Shown: piece after piece, positions 1 to 8,400 of the stretch
How the letters are laid out: each line of letters opens with the position of its first letter
Position numbering within the stretch: position 1 is the stretch's first letter
Origin: an uncultured Parvularculaceae bacterium
GTDB lineage: Bacteria; Pseudomonadota; Alphaproteobacteria; Caulobacterales; Parvularculaceae
DNA length: 64,000 nt
NCBI GenBank assembly: GCA_947259375.1
Contig: CAMYLZ010000028.1
Coordinates: 1 to 64,000 of the forward strand
Reading direction: 5' to 3'
Translations under genes and position numbers: made by a program
The notes under the pieces: generated by a model
The model's database searches: none
Told to the model about the DNA's origin: nothing
Seen by the model: only the letters and a program-made list of their open reading frames with translations

Positions 1-2153
1 AGCGGCGGCGTCGGCGCAGGCGCGGCGGCCGGGCGCGTCGCCGCCGGCGCATCGAGAAGATCGGCCAGCGCCTCGCGCCCCGGCGTTTCATCAACAGCGT
101 CGAGCGCCCCTGCGCCTTTCAGAATATTCTTTAACCGGACGATCCAGCGCGCCGGCTTGGTCGGCTTGCCGCCGGCGCGCGCCGAACGGGTCAGCATGAC
201 CGCGCCAGCGGACGCCAATTGCGCGAAATCATGCGCGGCAAGTCCGATGCGGCGTTCGGGCGAAGGCAAGCCTAGCGTGCGCCGCATGGGACGCGACAGA
301 AACGGATCAATAGCGGCGTCGCGCGGCCAGACGCCTTCATTCAGACCGCCGAGAATGACGACATCCGCCGTCTGCATGCGCGCTTCAAGCGGGCCGAGGA
401 TCGCAATGCGCGGATGCGCCGGCGCGCGGCGGCGAACCATCGCCCCGGCGATAAGGCGGGTGAATATATCAGCATATTCCGAAGGCTCGTCATGAGCGAT
501 CAGGCCTGTCGCCTCGCTAAGCTGCATGAACAATGCCGCGCCGGCGTCGCCATCCTCGCCGCGCCAGAGCCGGGCGGCGCCGTCATCCTCATCGGTAGCG
601 CAAAGCAGTTCCGCCGCCGCCAAATGCGCCTCAAATCGCTCCGTAAACGTCGCGCCGACGCCCGGCTGCAAAGCAGCGGCGCGCTCTAGCCCGTCCATAC
701 AGGCGCCCGCATCGCCTGAAAGCGCGCCTTCCGTTTCAAGCCGCTGCCTGAGCCCGGCGACGCCTCGGCCAGGCCGCAATCCGCGCAAGGCGCGGTCAAT
801 CCGGCCGCGCGCCTTTTTCAGCGCGGCGGGCGACAGGCCGGCGCCGAACAAGGAATGATCGAGCAACGCCATCACCCGCACCGGATCGGACGGGTCGGCC
901 AGCCAGCGCGCTACGAGGCGCAAATAGGTTCCACACGGCGTATTCGAAAACGGCGCGCCGGCGGAATCATCAACATGCACGCCCCATCGCCGCATTTTGA
1001 GCGCGACCCGCCGAGACAGATCGCGATCCGGCGTCACCAGCATTGCGGTGCGCTCCGGCGTTTCAATTGTCTCGCGCAATTTGAGTGCGATAATGCTCGC
1101 TTCGCGTTCTTCGTCGCGCGCCTCGACCAGCGTCAGGTTATCGACAGCGCGCGCAATCGACGCGCTGGCGGCGCGCGCCTCTGCCGCCCAGTCGCGCCAA
1201 CTGTCGGAAGCATCCGCTGGGCGAAGCGCGACGGTTACAAGCTCCGCACGCGCATTGTCGTCCGGCGCACCGGAAGCGGGCCATGACCGAATATCTCCGC
1301 GCCCGACGCCGAGTGTTTCAAGCAATGCCTTCAGGCCGCTTTGCGGATGCGGCTCATCAATGCTGCGCCAGACCCCGTCCGACGCCTGCAAATCAAGGCC
1401 AGGCAACACCACCGCGCCGGCCGGCAGCTGGGCGACAACCCGCATCATCCGCGCGACCGCCGGGGTTGAGCCAGTGGTGCCTGCGATAATGACGGGTTTT
1501 TGCGGCGGGCTTTTCTCCCAACGCTCTGTCTGCATGCCGATAAGCGCAATCCGCCGCGCCGCCGGATCCATCAACCCAATCTCGCCGAGAATTCGCGGCC
1601 ATTCCGAAACGATGATCGACAAGAATTCGAGCGAGCCTTGCCAGTGGCTTGCGAGATTTTCCGGCACGATGTCGGCGAGCCGCGAAGGTTCTATTTCCTC
1701 CGTATAGAGCGAATCCAGCAGCTTGCCGAGCTCGTCCGCCGCCGCGACCGCCCCCGCCCAGCGCCGCTGACCGTCAAAATAGGTTTTGTCGCGTTCGGCG
1801 ATCATGCGCGCCAGCATCAGCCGGCGTTGCGCACCGGGAATGGCCGGCGGCAATGCGGCCTCGTCTTCAGGCGCGCCGTCAAATATCGTGAACTCGTCTT
1901 CGTCGATATCGCCAAGCGCGCGAATGCGCGGCGCCAGGATGGCGCGGGCGCCGGCAGTCGCGAGGAATGCATCGGCGAGCGCGCGCATGGCGCGGCGGGT
2001 CGGCAGATAGATGGTGACGTCCGGCAGCGCGACACCGCCAGCCGCCGCCGCGCGCGCCATCCCCGCCGCTAGATCCGTTAGAAAGGCCGCGCCCGGCGGG
2101 ATCGAAAAATAGCGCGGCCCCGGCGCCGCAAAAAAATCCCCCGCGCCCGTCAT
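1..2153 (-). CDS. addB: Double-strand break repair protein AddB (partial, runs off left edge)
   Basis: This is one subunit of the AddAB helicase-nuclease that resects double-strand breaks for RecA-dependent repair. The N-terminal 717 codons are visible; the C-terminal nuclease domain lies outside the window. The reading frame on the reverse strand is open throughout. It begins MTGAGDFFAAPGPRYFSIPP and contains the family-typical stretches VILGGLNEGVWP and RSARAGGKPTKPARW, both usual in alphaproteobacterial AddB. The ATG at 2153 overlaps the murU stop codon (ATGA), so translation is probably coupled. The tsaE-amgK-murU-addB order is common in Alphaproteobacteria, and addA would be expected just beyond the left edge. 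Confidence 0.9.
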   Translation of the reverse strand, partial: MTGAGDFFAAPGPRYFSIPPGAAFLTDLAAGMARAAAAGGVALPDVTIYLPTRRAMRALADAFLATAGARAILAPRIRALGDIDEDEFTIFDGAPEDEAALPPAIPGAQRRLMLARMIAERDKTYFDGQRRWAGAVAAADELGKLLDSLYTEEIEPSRLADIVPENLASHWQGSLEFLSIIVSEWPRILGEIGLMDPAARRIALIGMQTERWEKSPPQKPVIIAGTTGSTPAVARMMRVVAQLPAGAVVLPGLDLQASDGVWRSIDEPHPQSGLKALLETLGVGRGDIRSWPASGAPDDNARAELVTVALRPADASDSWRDWAAEARAASASIARAVDNLTLVEARDEEREASIIALKLRETIETPERTAMLVTPDRDLSRRVALKMRRWGVHVDDSAGAPFSNTPCGTYLRLVARWLADPSDPVRVMALLDHSLFGAGLSPAALKKARGRIDRALRGLRPGRGVAGLRQRLETEGALSGDAGACMDGLERAAALQPGVGATFTERFEAHLAAAELLCATDEDDGAARLWRGEDGDAGAALFMQLSEATGLIAHDEPSEYADIFTRLIAGAMVRRRAPAHPRIAILGPLEARMQTADVVILGGLNEGVWPRDAAIDPFLSRPMRRTLGLPSPERRIGLAAHDFAQLASAGAVMLTRSARAGGKPTKPARWIVRLKNILKGAGALDAVDETPGREALADLLDAPAATRPAAAPAPTPP

Positions 2154-2884
2154 CGCATCTGCGCCGCCACGCCGCCGGAAAGGCGCTTTTCCGCCGCGGC
2201 GAGCCCTGCCGGATCGCCGACATGCAGCCAGTCGCCGCCATAGACGCAACCAAAAAGCCGCCCGCGCGCGGCCGCTTTTTCCCAAAGGATCCGCGTCGAA
2301 AACGCACCGTCAGGCCCTTCATCGGCAAGCGCCGGGGAAATGATCTGCAAGCCGGTGAAAACAAAGGGCGCGCGCTCGCCGGAGCGCAGCGCAATCCGCC
2401 CCGCATCGTCCCGATTGAAATCGCCGCGCCCGTCATAGCCGCTGGCGCGCGCAATCGGGACCAGCAGCAAGAGCGCGTCCATCTCAGCCCCGTCCCACAT
2501 TTGCGCGAGCGCCGCGCATGCCTCGCCGCCTGCACCATCGATCAGGATCGCATCGGTATTGGTGCAAAACACCGGGTGTTCGCCCAGCGCGCTGCGCGCT
2601 TTCTTGAAGCCGCCGCCAGTTTCCAGCAATGCGCCGCGTTCATCGGAAATTATAATGTCCGGCGCGGCAATGTCGGCAAGATGCGCCTCCACCTGATCCG
2701 CAAGATGATGGACATTGACCACCGCGCGCTTCACGCCGGCGGCTGCAAAACGCTCAAGCGCATAATCGATCAGCGGCTTGCCAGCGGCCTTGATCAGGGG
2801 CTTGGGCGTTTCATCCGTAAGCGGACGCATACGCGTGCCAAGCCCCGCAGCGAGCAACATGGCGGTTTCAGGCATATGCGTCAC
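2150..2884 (-). CDS. murU: N-acetylmuramate alpha-1-phosphate uridylyltransferase
   Basis: The enzyme converts MurNAc-1-phosphate and UTP to UDP-MurNAc in the anabolic peptidoglycan-recycling route that bypasses de novo synthesis (and hence MurA). The N-terminal nucleotidyltransferase signature AAGLGTRMRPLT is followed by TPKPL, and the short 244-residue length without a C-terminal acyltransferase domain fits MurU rather than GlmU or RfbA types. The start is GTG at 2884, overlapping the upstream kinase stop as GTGA; an ATG three codons in (2875) is an alternative. Being next to an AmgK-type kinase is the classic pairing and supports the function over a generic sugar-nucleotide transferase. 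Confidence 0.85.
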   Translation of the reverse strand: MTHMPETAMLLAAGLGTRMRPLTDETPKPLIKAAGKPLIDYALERFAAAGVKRAVVNVHHLADQVEAHLADIAAPDIIISDERGALLETGGGFKKARSALGEHPVFCTNTDAILIDGAGGEACAALAQMWDGAEMDALLLLVPIARASGYDGRGDFNRDDAGRIALRSGERAPFVFTGLQIISPALADEGPDGAFSTRILWEKAAARGRLFGCVYGGDWLHVGDPAGLAAAEKRLSGGVAAQMR

Positions 2885-3963
2885 GAAGCAAGCTCCGGCA
2901 AATGTCGGGCGATGAATGTGCGGATCGGCGCCAGTGGCGCGCGCGCGAGATCGTTGCGGAAATGCGCCTCAACGCGAGGCAGCAGATCGAGATAGCGCGG
3001 TTTGTGATCGCGCTTTGCGAGGCGGGCGAATATGCCGAGAATCTTTGCATTGCGCTGCGCCGCAAGGATCGCATAATCGCGTTCAAATGCTCCTTCGTGA
3101 AATTGCGCGCCCATTCGCGCCGCATAGTGCGTGAGCATCGCCGCCGCCAATTCCGGCGCCACGTCCCGGCGGGCGTCCTCGAGCAGCGAGACAAGGTCAT
3201 AAGCGGCATGGCCAAAAAGCGCGTCCTGAAAATCGATGACGCCGACGCGCCCAACTTTTTCGCGCCCGGGCAGCCATAACAGGTTTTCGGCGTGATAGTC
3301 GCGCAAGACCGGTGCATGCGGCGCGGACAACGCGCTGAACGCATCGCGCCAAAGCTGGGCATATTCTTCACACAGATCGTTCGGCGCTACGGCGGCTTTT
3401 TTCAATGGCCAGTACCATTCGATCAGCAGCGCCGTCTCGACCTCCAGCGCCAGCGCGTCATAGTCGAGCATGGCGTAAGACGGCCCGCGCGGCGGCGCGG
3501 CGGCGCTTTCATGAAGCTGCGCCAGCGCGTCGATGGCGGCGCGGTAAAGCGTTGCTTCATCAACCCGGCCGGCGACGCGCGCAAACAGATCATCTCCGAG
3601 ATCTTCGATCAGCGCGAGCCCTGCCTGCGGGTCAGCCGCAAAGATTTCCGGCGCCGACAGCCCCGCATTGCGCAGCATTTCGGCGATCGCGATGAACGCA
3701 TTGAGGTTCGGCCCGGCCAGCCGCGCCATGGCGTTATAGCCGAGCGCTTGACGCAAATCCGGGCCGGCGTCCGGCGGGCAAGCCGGCGCTTCGGCGGCCG
3801 GCGGCGCGATCATCAAAACCGCCTTGGCTTCGCCATGGGTCAATCGCTCATAGCGCCGGGTCGAGGCGTCGCCCGCAAGCGGCGTCGCCGCCGCCGCGCC
3901 CCAGCCGGCCTGTTCGAGAAATGCGGCGCGCCGGAGCGCCAGTTCTTCCATGTCTTCACTCAT
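2881..3963 (-). CDS. amgK: N-acetylmuramate/N-acetylglucosamine kinase, AmgK type
   Basis: This is an aminoglycoside-phosphotransferase-fold sugar kinase that phosphorylates the anomeric position of MurNAc or GlcNAc recovered from the cell wall and feeds MurU. The catalytic loop DYHAEN places the catalytic Asp at about residue 222 and the metal-binding Asn at 227. The Mg-binding motif VIDFQD has its Asp at about 244. The ATG at 3963 gives 360 residues; a GTG at 3972 is possible, and longer in-frame extensions run into tsaE coding sequence. It lies 11 bp after tsaE and overlaps murU by 4 bp. Older annotations often call this family aminoglycoside phosphotransferase; the neighbour argues for recycling, not resistance. 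Confidence 0.85.
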   Translation of the reverse strand: MSEDMEELALRRAAFLEQAGWGAAAATPLAGDASTRRYERLTHGEAKAVLMIAPPAAEAPACPPDAGPDLRQALGYNAMARLAGPNLNAFIAIAEMLRNAGLSAPEIFAADPQAGLALIEDLGDDLFARVAGRVDEATLYRAAIDALAQLHESAAAPPRGPSYAMLDYDALALEVETALLIEWYWPLKKAAVAPNDLCEEYAQLWRDAFSALSAPHAPVLRDYHAENLLWLPGREKVGRVGVIDFQDALFGHAAYDLVSLLEDARRDVAPELAAAMLTHYAARMGAQFHEGAFERDYAILAAQRNAKILGIFARLAKRDHKPRYLDLLPRVEAHFRNDLARAPLAPIRTFIARHLPELAS

Positions 3964-3974
3964 GCCGTTCACTC

Positions 3975-4433
3975 TTACGCGATTCCCGCCGCCGCCAGAC
4001 GGCCGGGCCAATCGCCGCCGCCAGAAATATCCGCCCGCCGCACGCCGCCCGCGACCTCGAGGCGGATCGTCAGCGCATCGGCCGACAACAGGCCGTCGAT
4101 CCGTTCCGGCCACTCGACCAGCAAGACACCGTCGTCGAGCGCTTCTTCAAGACCCAGCTCCCAGGCATCGTCCGCCTTTTCAAGGCGGTAAAGGTCGAAA
4201 TGCCACAAAGAAAAACCCGGCGCGTCATAGGTCTCCACCAGCGTAAAGGTTGGGCTTGGCGCGTCCTTGACGCCGGTCAGCGCCGCAATCAGCGCCCGGG
4301 CAAGGGTGGATTTGCCAGCGCCGAGATCACCGGAAAGCCGCACAATATCGCCGGTCCGCAACAAGCCTGCCAGCCTTGCGCCGAGCGCCGCCGTCGCTAC
4401 TTCATCGATCAGGGAAAGGTGGGGCGTCATCAT
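3975..4433 (-). CDS. tsaE: tRNA threonylcarbamoyladenosine biosynthesis ATPase TsaE
   Basis: TsaE is the ATP-hydrolysing partner of TsaB/TsaD in making the t6A base at position 37 of ANN-decoding tRNAs. The 152-residue protein carries a P-loop GDLGAGKST at residues 35-43, followed by the conserved SPTFTLVETY and LWHFDLYRL segments and a VEWPER motif typical of TsaE. It is the first gene of a four-gene leftward operon (tsaE-amgK-murU-addB) and its promoter should lie in the 122 bp divergent gap to the ferredoxin gene. Confidence 0.93.
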   Translation of the reverse strand: MMTPHLSLIDEVATAALGARLAGLLRTGDIVRLSGDLGAGKSTLARALIAALTGVKDAPSPTFTLVETYDAPGFSLWHFDLYRLEKADDAWELGLEEALDDGVLLVEWPERIDGLLSADALTIRLEVAGGVRRADISGGGDWPGRLAAAGIA

Positions 4434-4477
4434 CCGATTGTGTTCTTGAAATCACCATCTGAAATGGCGATTAGTGA

Positions 4478-4876
<399 letters not shown>

Positions 4877-4930
4877 CCGCCATTTTCGGCGGATGTCAGC
4901 CTTGACGAAATCTGCCTCGCGGCGTTTCCT

Positions 4931-4945
4931 GAACAAATGGAGAAC
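4931..4945 (+). promoter_or_regulatory. LexA (SOS) box over the mmcB start codon
   Basis: GAAC at 4931-4934 and GAAC at 4942-4945 are separated by exactly 7 bases. This is the reverse complement of GTTC-N7-GTTC, the direct-repeat LexA operator of Alphaproteobacteria. The box spans the mmcB ATG at 4937, so bound LexA would block transcription initiation or early elongation. mmcB is an established SOS gene in Caulobacter, which supports the assignment. No binding data are available here. Confidence 0.75.
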
Positions 4946-5383
4946 ACAGCAGCCGCCTTTGAGCCCGCCCGCCCGGATCGCACGCTTGCCCTCACCCGCG
5001 GCGTCACCCGCCTGTTTGTTGATCTGGGGATGAGCCCGCTTTGCGAGTTCCGGCTGGTCAATTCGCGCCGCGCTGACGTCGCGGCGCTGGACCGGCGCGG
5101 CCGCCTGGTGATGGCGGAAATCAAATCCTGCCGCGCCGATTTCGAGGCGGACGCCAAATGGACGGAATATCTCGATTTTTGCGACGAGTTCTATTTCGCA
5201 GTCGATCCCGCGTTCCCGACGGAAATTTTGCCCGCCGGCGAAGGGCTCATCGTCGCTGACGAATATGGCGCGGTCATTTCCCGTCCAGCCGAAACGCGCC
5301 CGCTGGTCGCCGCACGCCGTAAAGCCGTTACATTGCGATTTGCGCGCCAGGCCGCATGGCAAGCATTGGCGCGTCAAAGCTAG
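4937..5383 (+). CDS. mmcB: MmcB family DNA repair protein
   Basis: A 148-residue putative nuclease-fold protein of the MmcB (DUF1052-like) family. The conserved core RRADVAAL...EIKSCRADFEADAKW looks like a PD-(D/E)XK active site, with the Asp in RRADV and the E-x-K of EIKS. In Caulobacter the homologue is SOS-induced and helps survival of mitomycin C and UV damage. The ATG at 4937 is used because the product then begins with the usual short leader before TRGVTRLFVDLG. A GAAC-N7-GAAC LexA box overlaps this start codon. Confidence 0.82.
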   Translation: MENTAAAFEPARPDRTLALTRGVTRLFVDLGMSPLCEFRLVNSRRADVAALDRRGRLVMAEIKSCRADFEADAKWTEYLDFCDEFYFAVDPAFPTEILPAGEGLIVADEYGAVISRPAETRPLVAARRKAVTLRFARQAAWQALARQS

Positions 5384-5441
5384 ACTGGCGCGCGCTGTTT
5401 CAATCTGGCCGGCTCAATCGGCATTCGGGAAGGGCTGTTTG

Positions 5442-6578
5442 ATGATCCGACTTTTCACCGCGGCGACGGTGCTGCTGCTTTCATTCTTCACAATCGCCGA
5501 TGCGGCCGATGCGCCGCCTGAAATTCGCCCGGTGAAAATCAGCGATAATTTTTACGTATTTTACGGCGGCGGCGGGCTTGGCGGCAATGTCGGCATGAGC
5601 ATCGGCGAGGACGGCATCTTGCTGGTCGACGCTATGCGTGACGTGACCGCGCCCGCGCTTTTCGAGGAAATCAGGAAAGTCTCCGACAAGCCGATCAAAT
5701 ATGTGATCAACACCCATAGCGACGCCGATCACAGCGGCGGCAACGCGTTCTTCGCCGACAAAGGCGCGCTCATCATCGCCCAGCTCAATGCGCGATACAG
5801 CCCGGCCCAAAGCGACCTCAAGGTCAGCGATGCGTTCTCGCTCATATTCAACGGCCAGACTGTTCACGGCGCGCATGTCACAGCGCATTCTTATGACGAT
5901 CTCATCATTTATTTTTCGGGGAATAATATCGTCTTTACCGGCGATACATTCACCAATACCGCGCCATCCTACTCCTTCTCGGACGGCGCGCAGGGCCAAT
6001 ATGCGGCGATCGATGCCGCGCTCGGCTTCGCCGATGACGAAACCGCCATCGTTCCGGGGCACGGATTCATCGACGACAATGCCGGACTGCAATCCTACAG
6101 AGCCCGCTGCGCGGAATGGATCGCCCGCATCGCCGCGCTAAAGGAAGAAGGCAAAACGCCCGCAGAAATGGTCGAGGACGAAACGCTTCTCGCGATCAAA
6201 CGCGCCTTCATCACCAGGCCGCGCGACAGCGAATTGGCGCAAAGCTATATCCAGCGCCCGATTACAAGAGTGCTGACATCGGAATTGGTGTCGACGGTTC
6301 CGCTTTCGTCGGAGGCGCTGGACGCCATTACCGGCCTTTATGCATTCGAAGACGGGTCCGTTGCCGAGATCAGACAGGACGGCGAGAAAATCTTCATGGT
6401 CAAAAGCGGCGACTACATGATTGAGCTGCTGGCGCAGTCGGAGACCTTTTTCAAGATCCGCGTGTTCATCGACGCCGATATCCGTTTTGAGCGCAATGAC
6501 GCCGGCGCGATCGCCGGCTTCACCCTCAGTGATACGGGCGAGACGACGCGCGCCCGCAAGCTGCCGGACGGGGCCTAG
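5442..6578 (+). CDS. Secreted MBL-fold metallohydrolase
   Basis: A 378-residue protein with an N-terminal signal peptide (MIRLFTAATVLLLSFFTIADA) followed by a metallo-beta-lactamase fold of about 230 residues and a C-terminal extension of about 110 residues. The metal motif reads NTHSDADHSGGN, i.e. H-x-D-x-D-H where the canonical form is H-x-H-x-D-H. FTGDTF and PGHGFIDD supply the later ligands. This variant occurs in environmental MBL-fold hydrolases of unknown substrate, so no function is assigned. The start at 5442 is preferred over an in-frame upstream start because it exposes the signal peptide. It converges on the sugar dehydrogenase gene. Confidence 0.75.
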   Translation: MIRLFTAATVLLLSFFTIADAADAPPEIRPVKISDNFYVFYGGGGLGGNVGMSIGEDGILLVDAMRDVTAPALFEEIRKVSDKPIKYVINTHSDADHSGGNAFFADKGALIIAQLNARYSPAQSDLKVSDAFSLIFNGQTVHGAHVTAHSYDDLIIYFSGNNIVFTGDTFTNTAPSYSFSDGAQGQYAAIDAALGFADDETAIVPGHGFIDDNAGLQSYRARCAEWIARIAALKEEGKTPAEMVEDETLLAIKRAFITRPRDSELAQSYIQRPITRVLTSELVSTVPLSSEALDAITGLYAFEDGSVAEIRQDGEKIFMVKSGDYMIELLAQSETFFKIRVFIDADIRFERNDAGAIAGFTLSDTGETTRARKLPDGA

Positions 6579-6608
6579 CAAGGAACGCGAAGCCTCGCTT
6601 TTGGCGTG

Positions 6609-7799
6609 CTATTGCGGCGTCAGGCGCAATACTTCGCCTTCCGGCGCACCGCGGCGATCTTCCGTCGTCACGTATATCGCGCCGTCCGGGCCGACGCGCA
6701 CATCACGGATGCGCGCGGCGCGGCGCACCAGAAAACGCTCCTCGCCGACCGGCTCCTCGCCATCCATGATCACCCGGTGCAGCGCCGCGCCGCCAAGCGC
6801 GCCGACCAGCAAATCTCCGTCCCAGCCGTCGAACATATCGCCGCGATATACCGCAAGACCTGACGGCGCGATTGACGGCGTCCAATATTTCACCGGCTGG
6901 GTCGTGCCTTCATATTCCGTAAACGGTGTAATTTTTGCGCCGTTATAATCGATACCGTAGGTCGCCAGCGGCCAGCCGTAATTGGCGCCGGGCTCGATGA
7001 TGTTGATCTCATCGCCGCCGCGCGCGCCATGCTCGGTCTCCCACAAGATGTCGCGCGCCGCATCATAAGCGAGCCCCTGGCCGTTGCGGTGCCCTTTTGA
7101 GTAAAGCTCCGGCAGCGCGCCGGCGCCGAAATCCGGATTGTCCTCCGGGATCGTTCCGTCTTCATTGAGGCGCAACACCGCGCCGAAGCTCGACGCCATG
7201 TCCTGGGCTTTTTCCTTATAGCGCGAGCCTTCGCCGATCGTCACATAAAGCTTCCCGTCGCCGCCCCAGACCATGCGCCCGCCGAAATGATGGCCGGTGT
7301 CTTTCAGCGGCGCAGCGTCGTAAAGAATGTCGAGGTCGTGCAGCGCCGCGCCGTCGAATGTCGCCCGCGCGATCCGCGTCGCATTGGCCTGTTCCGTTCC
7401 ATGCGCGTAAGCGAGGTAAAGCAGGCGGTTTTCGCTAAATTCCGGATGCGGCAGAATGTCGAACAATCCGCCCTGATTATAAGCCAGCACCTCAGGGAGA
7501 CCGGCGACCGGCGCCTCCAGCAGCGCGCCGTCGCGAATGATGCGCAAGCGGCCGGCGCGTTCGCTCACCAGCAGGTCGCCATTCGGCAGGAACGCCATGG
7601 ACCACGGATTGACAAGCCCGCCGGCGAGCTTTTCGACCGACAGGGCGAGCGCGCCCTCAGGCGCCGGGTCGGCGAGCGTTTCCTGCAATCGAGCGTCGCC
7701 GCCGCCTTTTGGCGAGGGCCCGCCATTGCTTTCCGCTACGCAAGCCGTGAGCGCCGCTGCGGACAATACTGAGATAAAAATCCGGCCGGTCATCGTCAT
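6609..7799 (-). CDS. PQQ-dependent sugar dehydrogenase family lipoprotein
   Basis: A 396-residue six-bladed beta-propeller of the soluble aldose dehydrogenase (YliI/Asd) type, likely anchored as a lipoprotein by the lipobox LTAC at about residues 17-20. Family features include NPWSMAFLPNGDLLVSERAGRLR near the first blade, the HHFGGRMVWGGDGKLYVTIGEGSR segment and WETEHGARGGDEIN. These proteins oxidise sugars with pyrroloquinoline quinone and pass electrons to the quinone pool or cytochromes. No PQQ synthesis genes are present in this window. It converges with the MBL-fold gene, 30 bp apart. Confidence 0.85.
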   Translation of the reverse strand: MTMTGRIFISVLSAAALTACVAESNGGPSPKGGGDARLQETLADPAPEGALALSVEKLAGGLVNPWSMAFLPNGDLLVSERAGRLRIIRDGALLEAPVAGLPEVLAYNQGGLFDILPHPEFSENRLLYLAYAHGTEQANATRIARATFDGAALHDLDILYDAAPLKDTGHHFGGRMVWGGDGKLYVTIGEGSRYKEKAQDMASSFGAVLRLNEDGTIPEDNPDFGAGALPELYSKGHRNGQGLAYDAARDILWETEHGARGGDEINIIEPGANYGWPLATYGIDYNGAKITPFTEYEGTTQPVKYWTPSIAPSGLAVYRGDMFDGWDGDLLVGALGGAALHRVIMDGEEPVGEERFLVRRAARIRDVRVGPDGAIYVTTEDRRGAPEGEVLRLTPQ

Positions 7800-7950
7800 C
7801 GCTTCGCCTTTCCCTGTGAAGATCAGAAAACTTCACCAGCATGGGTAGTCGCAAGCAGCGTTAAGGGTCAATATCGCCTCATGTGAGAGGGCTCGCGCCG
7901 CAACCGAACACGGAAGACGGCGCGACACAAAGATTCGGGTTCAGGACCAT

Positions 7951-8385
7951 ATGAAAATCGCAAGGATGCTGATCGCCTATCTGGCCGCGCTTGCCGCGAC
8001 TTATGTACTTGCCGTGATATTCTACACCCAGCAGGTGATCGCCAAACAAGCGGCGGTCGGCGCAGTCTATTCGCCGGCGCAGCAACTCGACACTTACGCA
8101 TCCAACTTCACCGGTCTATACGCCCTCGCCCTCATGATCGCCATCGCGCTGGCAGTCGCCTTTCCGGTCGCGGCCGCTGTCAAACGGATCGTCAGACCGC
8201 TCGCCGTCATCGCCTATCCGGCCGCCGGCGGCGCGGCGATGCTGGTGATGCTGGCGCTTATTGAACAGCAGCTCGGCGGTGGCGCGGGCGTGATTGGCGG
8301 GGCGCGCGACGCGCTGGGCCTTTCCCTGCAATGCCTCGCCGGCATCATGGGCGGCGGGGTTTTCTCGATCGCGCGGCCGCGCTAG
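7951..8385 (+). CDS. Small integral membrane protein of unknown function
   Basis: A 144-residue protein with a first hydrophobic segment at residues 7-28 (YLAALAATYVLAVIFY), then about three more (57-75, 84-104, 122-140). It has no recognisable catalytic motif. It sits 15 bp upstream of phoR in the same direction and so is probably co-transcribed with it. It may therefore be connected to phosphate sensing, but that is inference from position only. Confidence 0.6.
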   Translation: MKIARMLIAYLAALAATYVLAVIFYTQQVIAKQAAVGAVYSPAQQLDTYASNFTGLYALALMIAIALAVAFPVAAAVKRIVRPLAVIAYPAAGGAAMLVMLALIEQQLGGGAGVIGGARDALGLSLQCLAGIMGGGVFSIARPR

Positions 8386-8400
8386 GACAGGCGCCGATTT

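Noticed and set aside
2881-3963. Aminoglycoside resistance kinase
   Set aside because: The fold is that of aminoglycoside phosphotransferases, but the overlap with murU identifies a MurNAc/GlcNAc kinase for cell-wall recycling.
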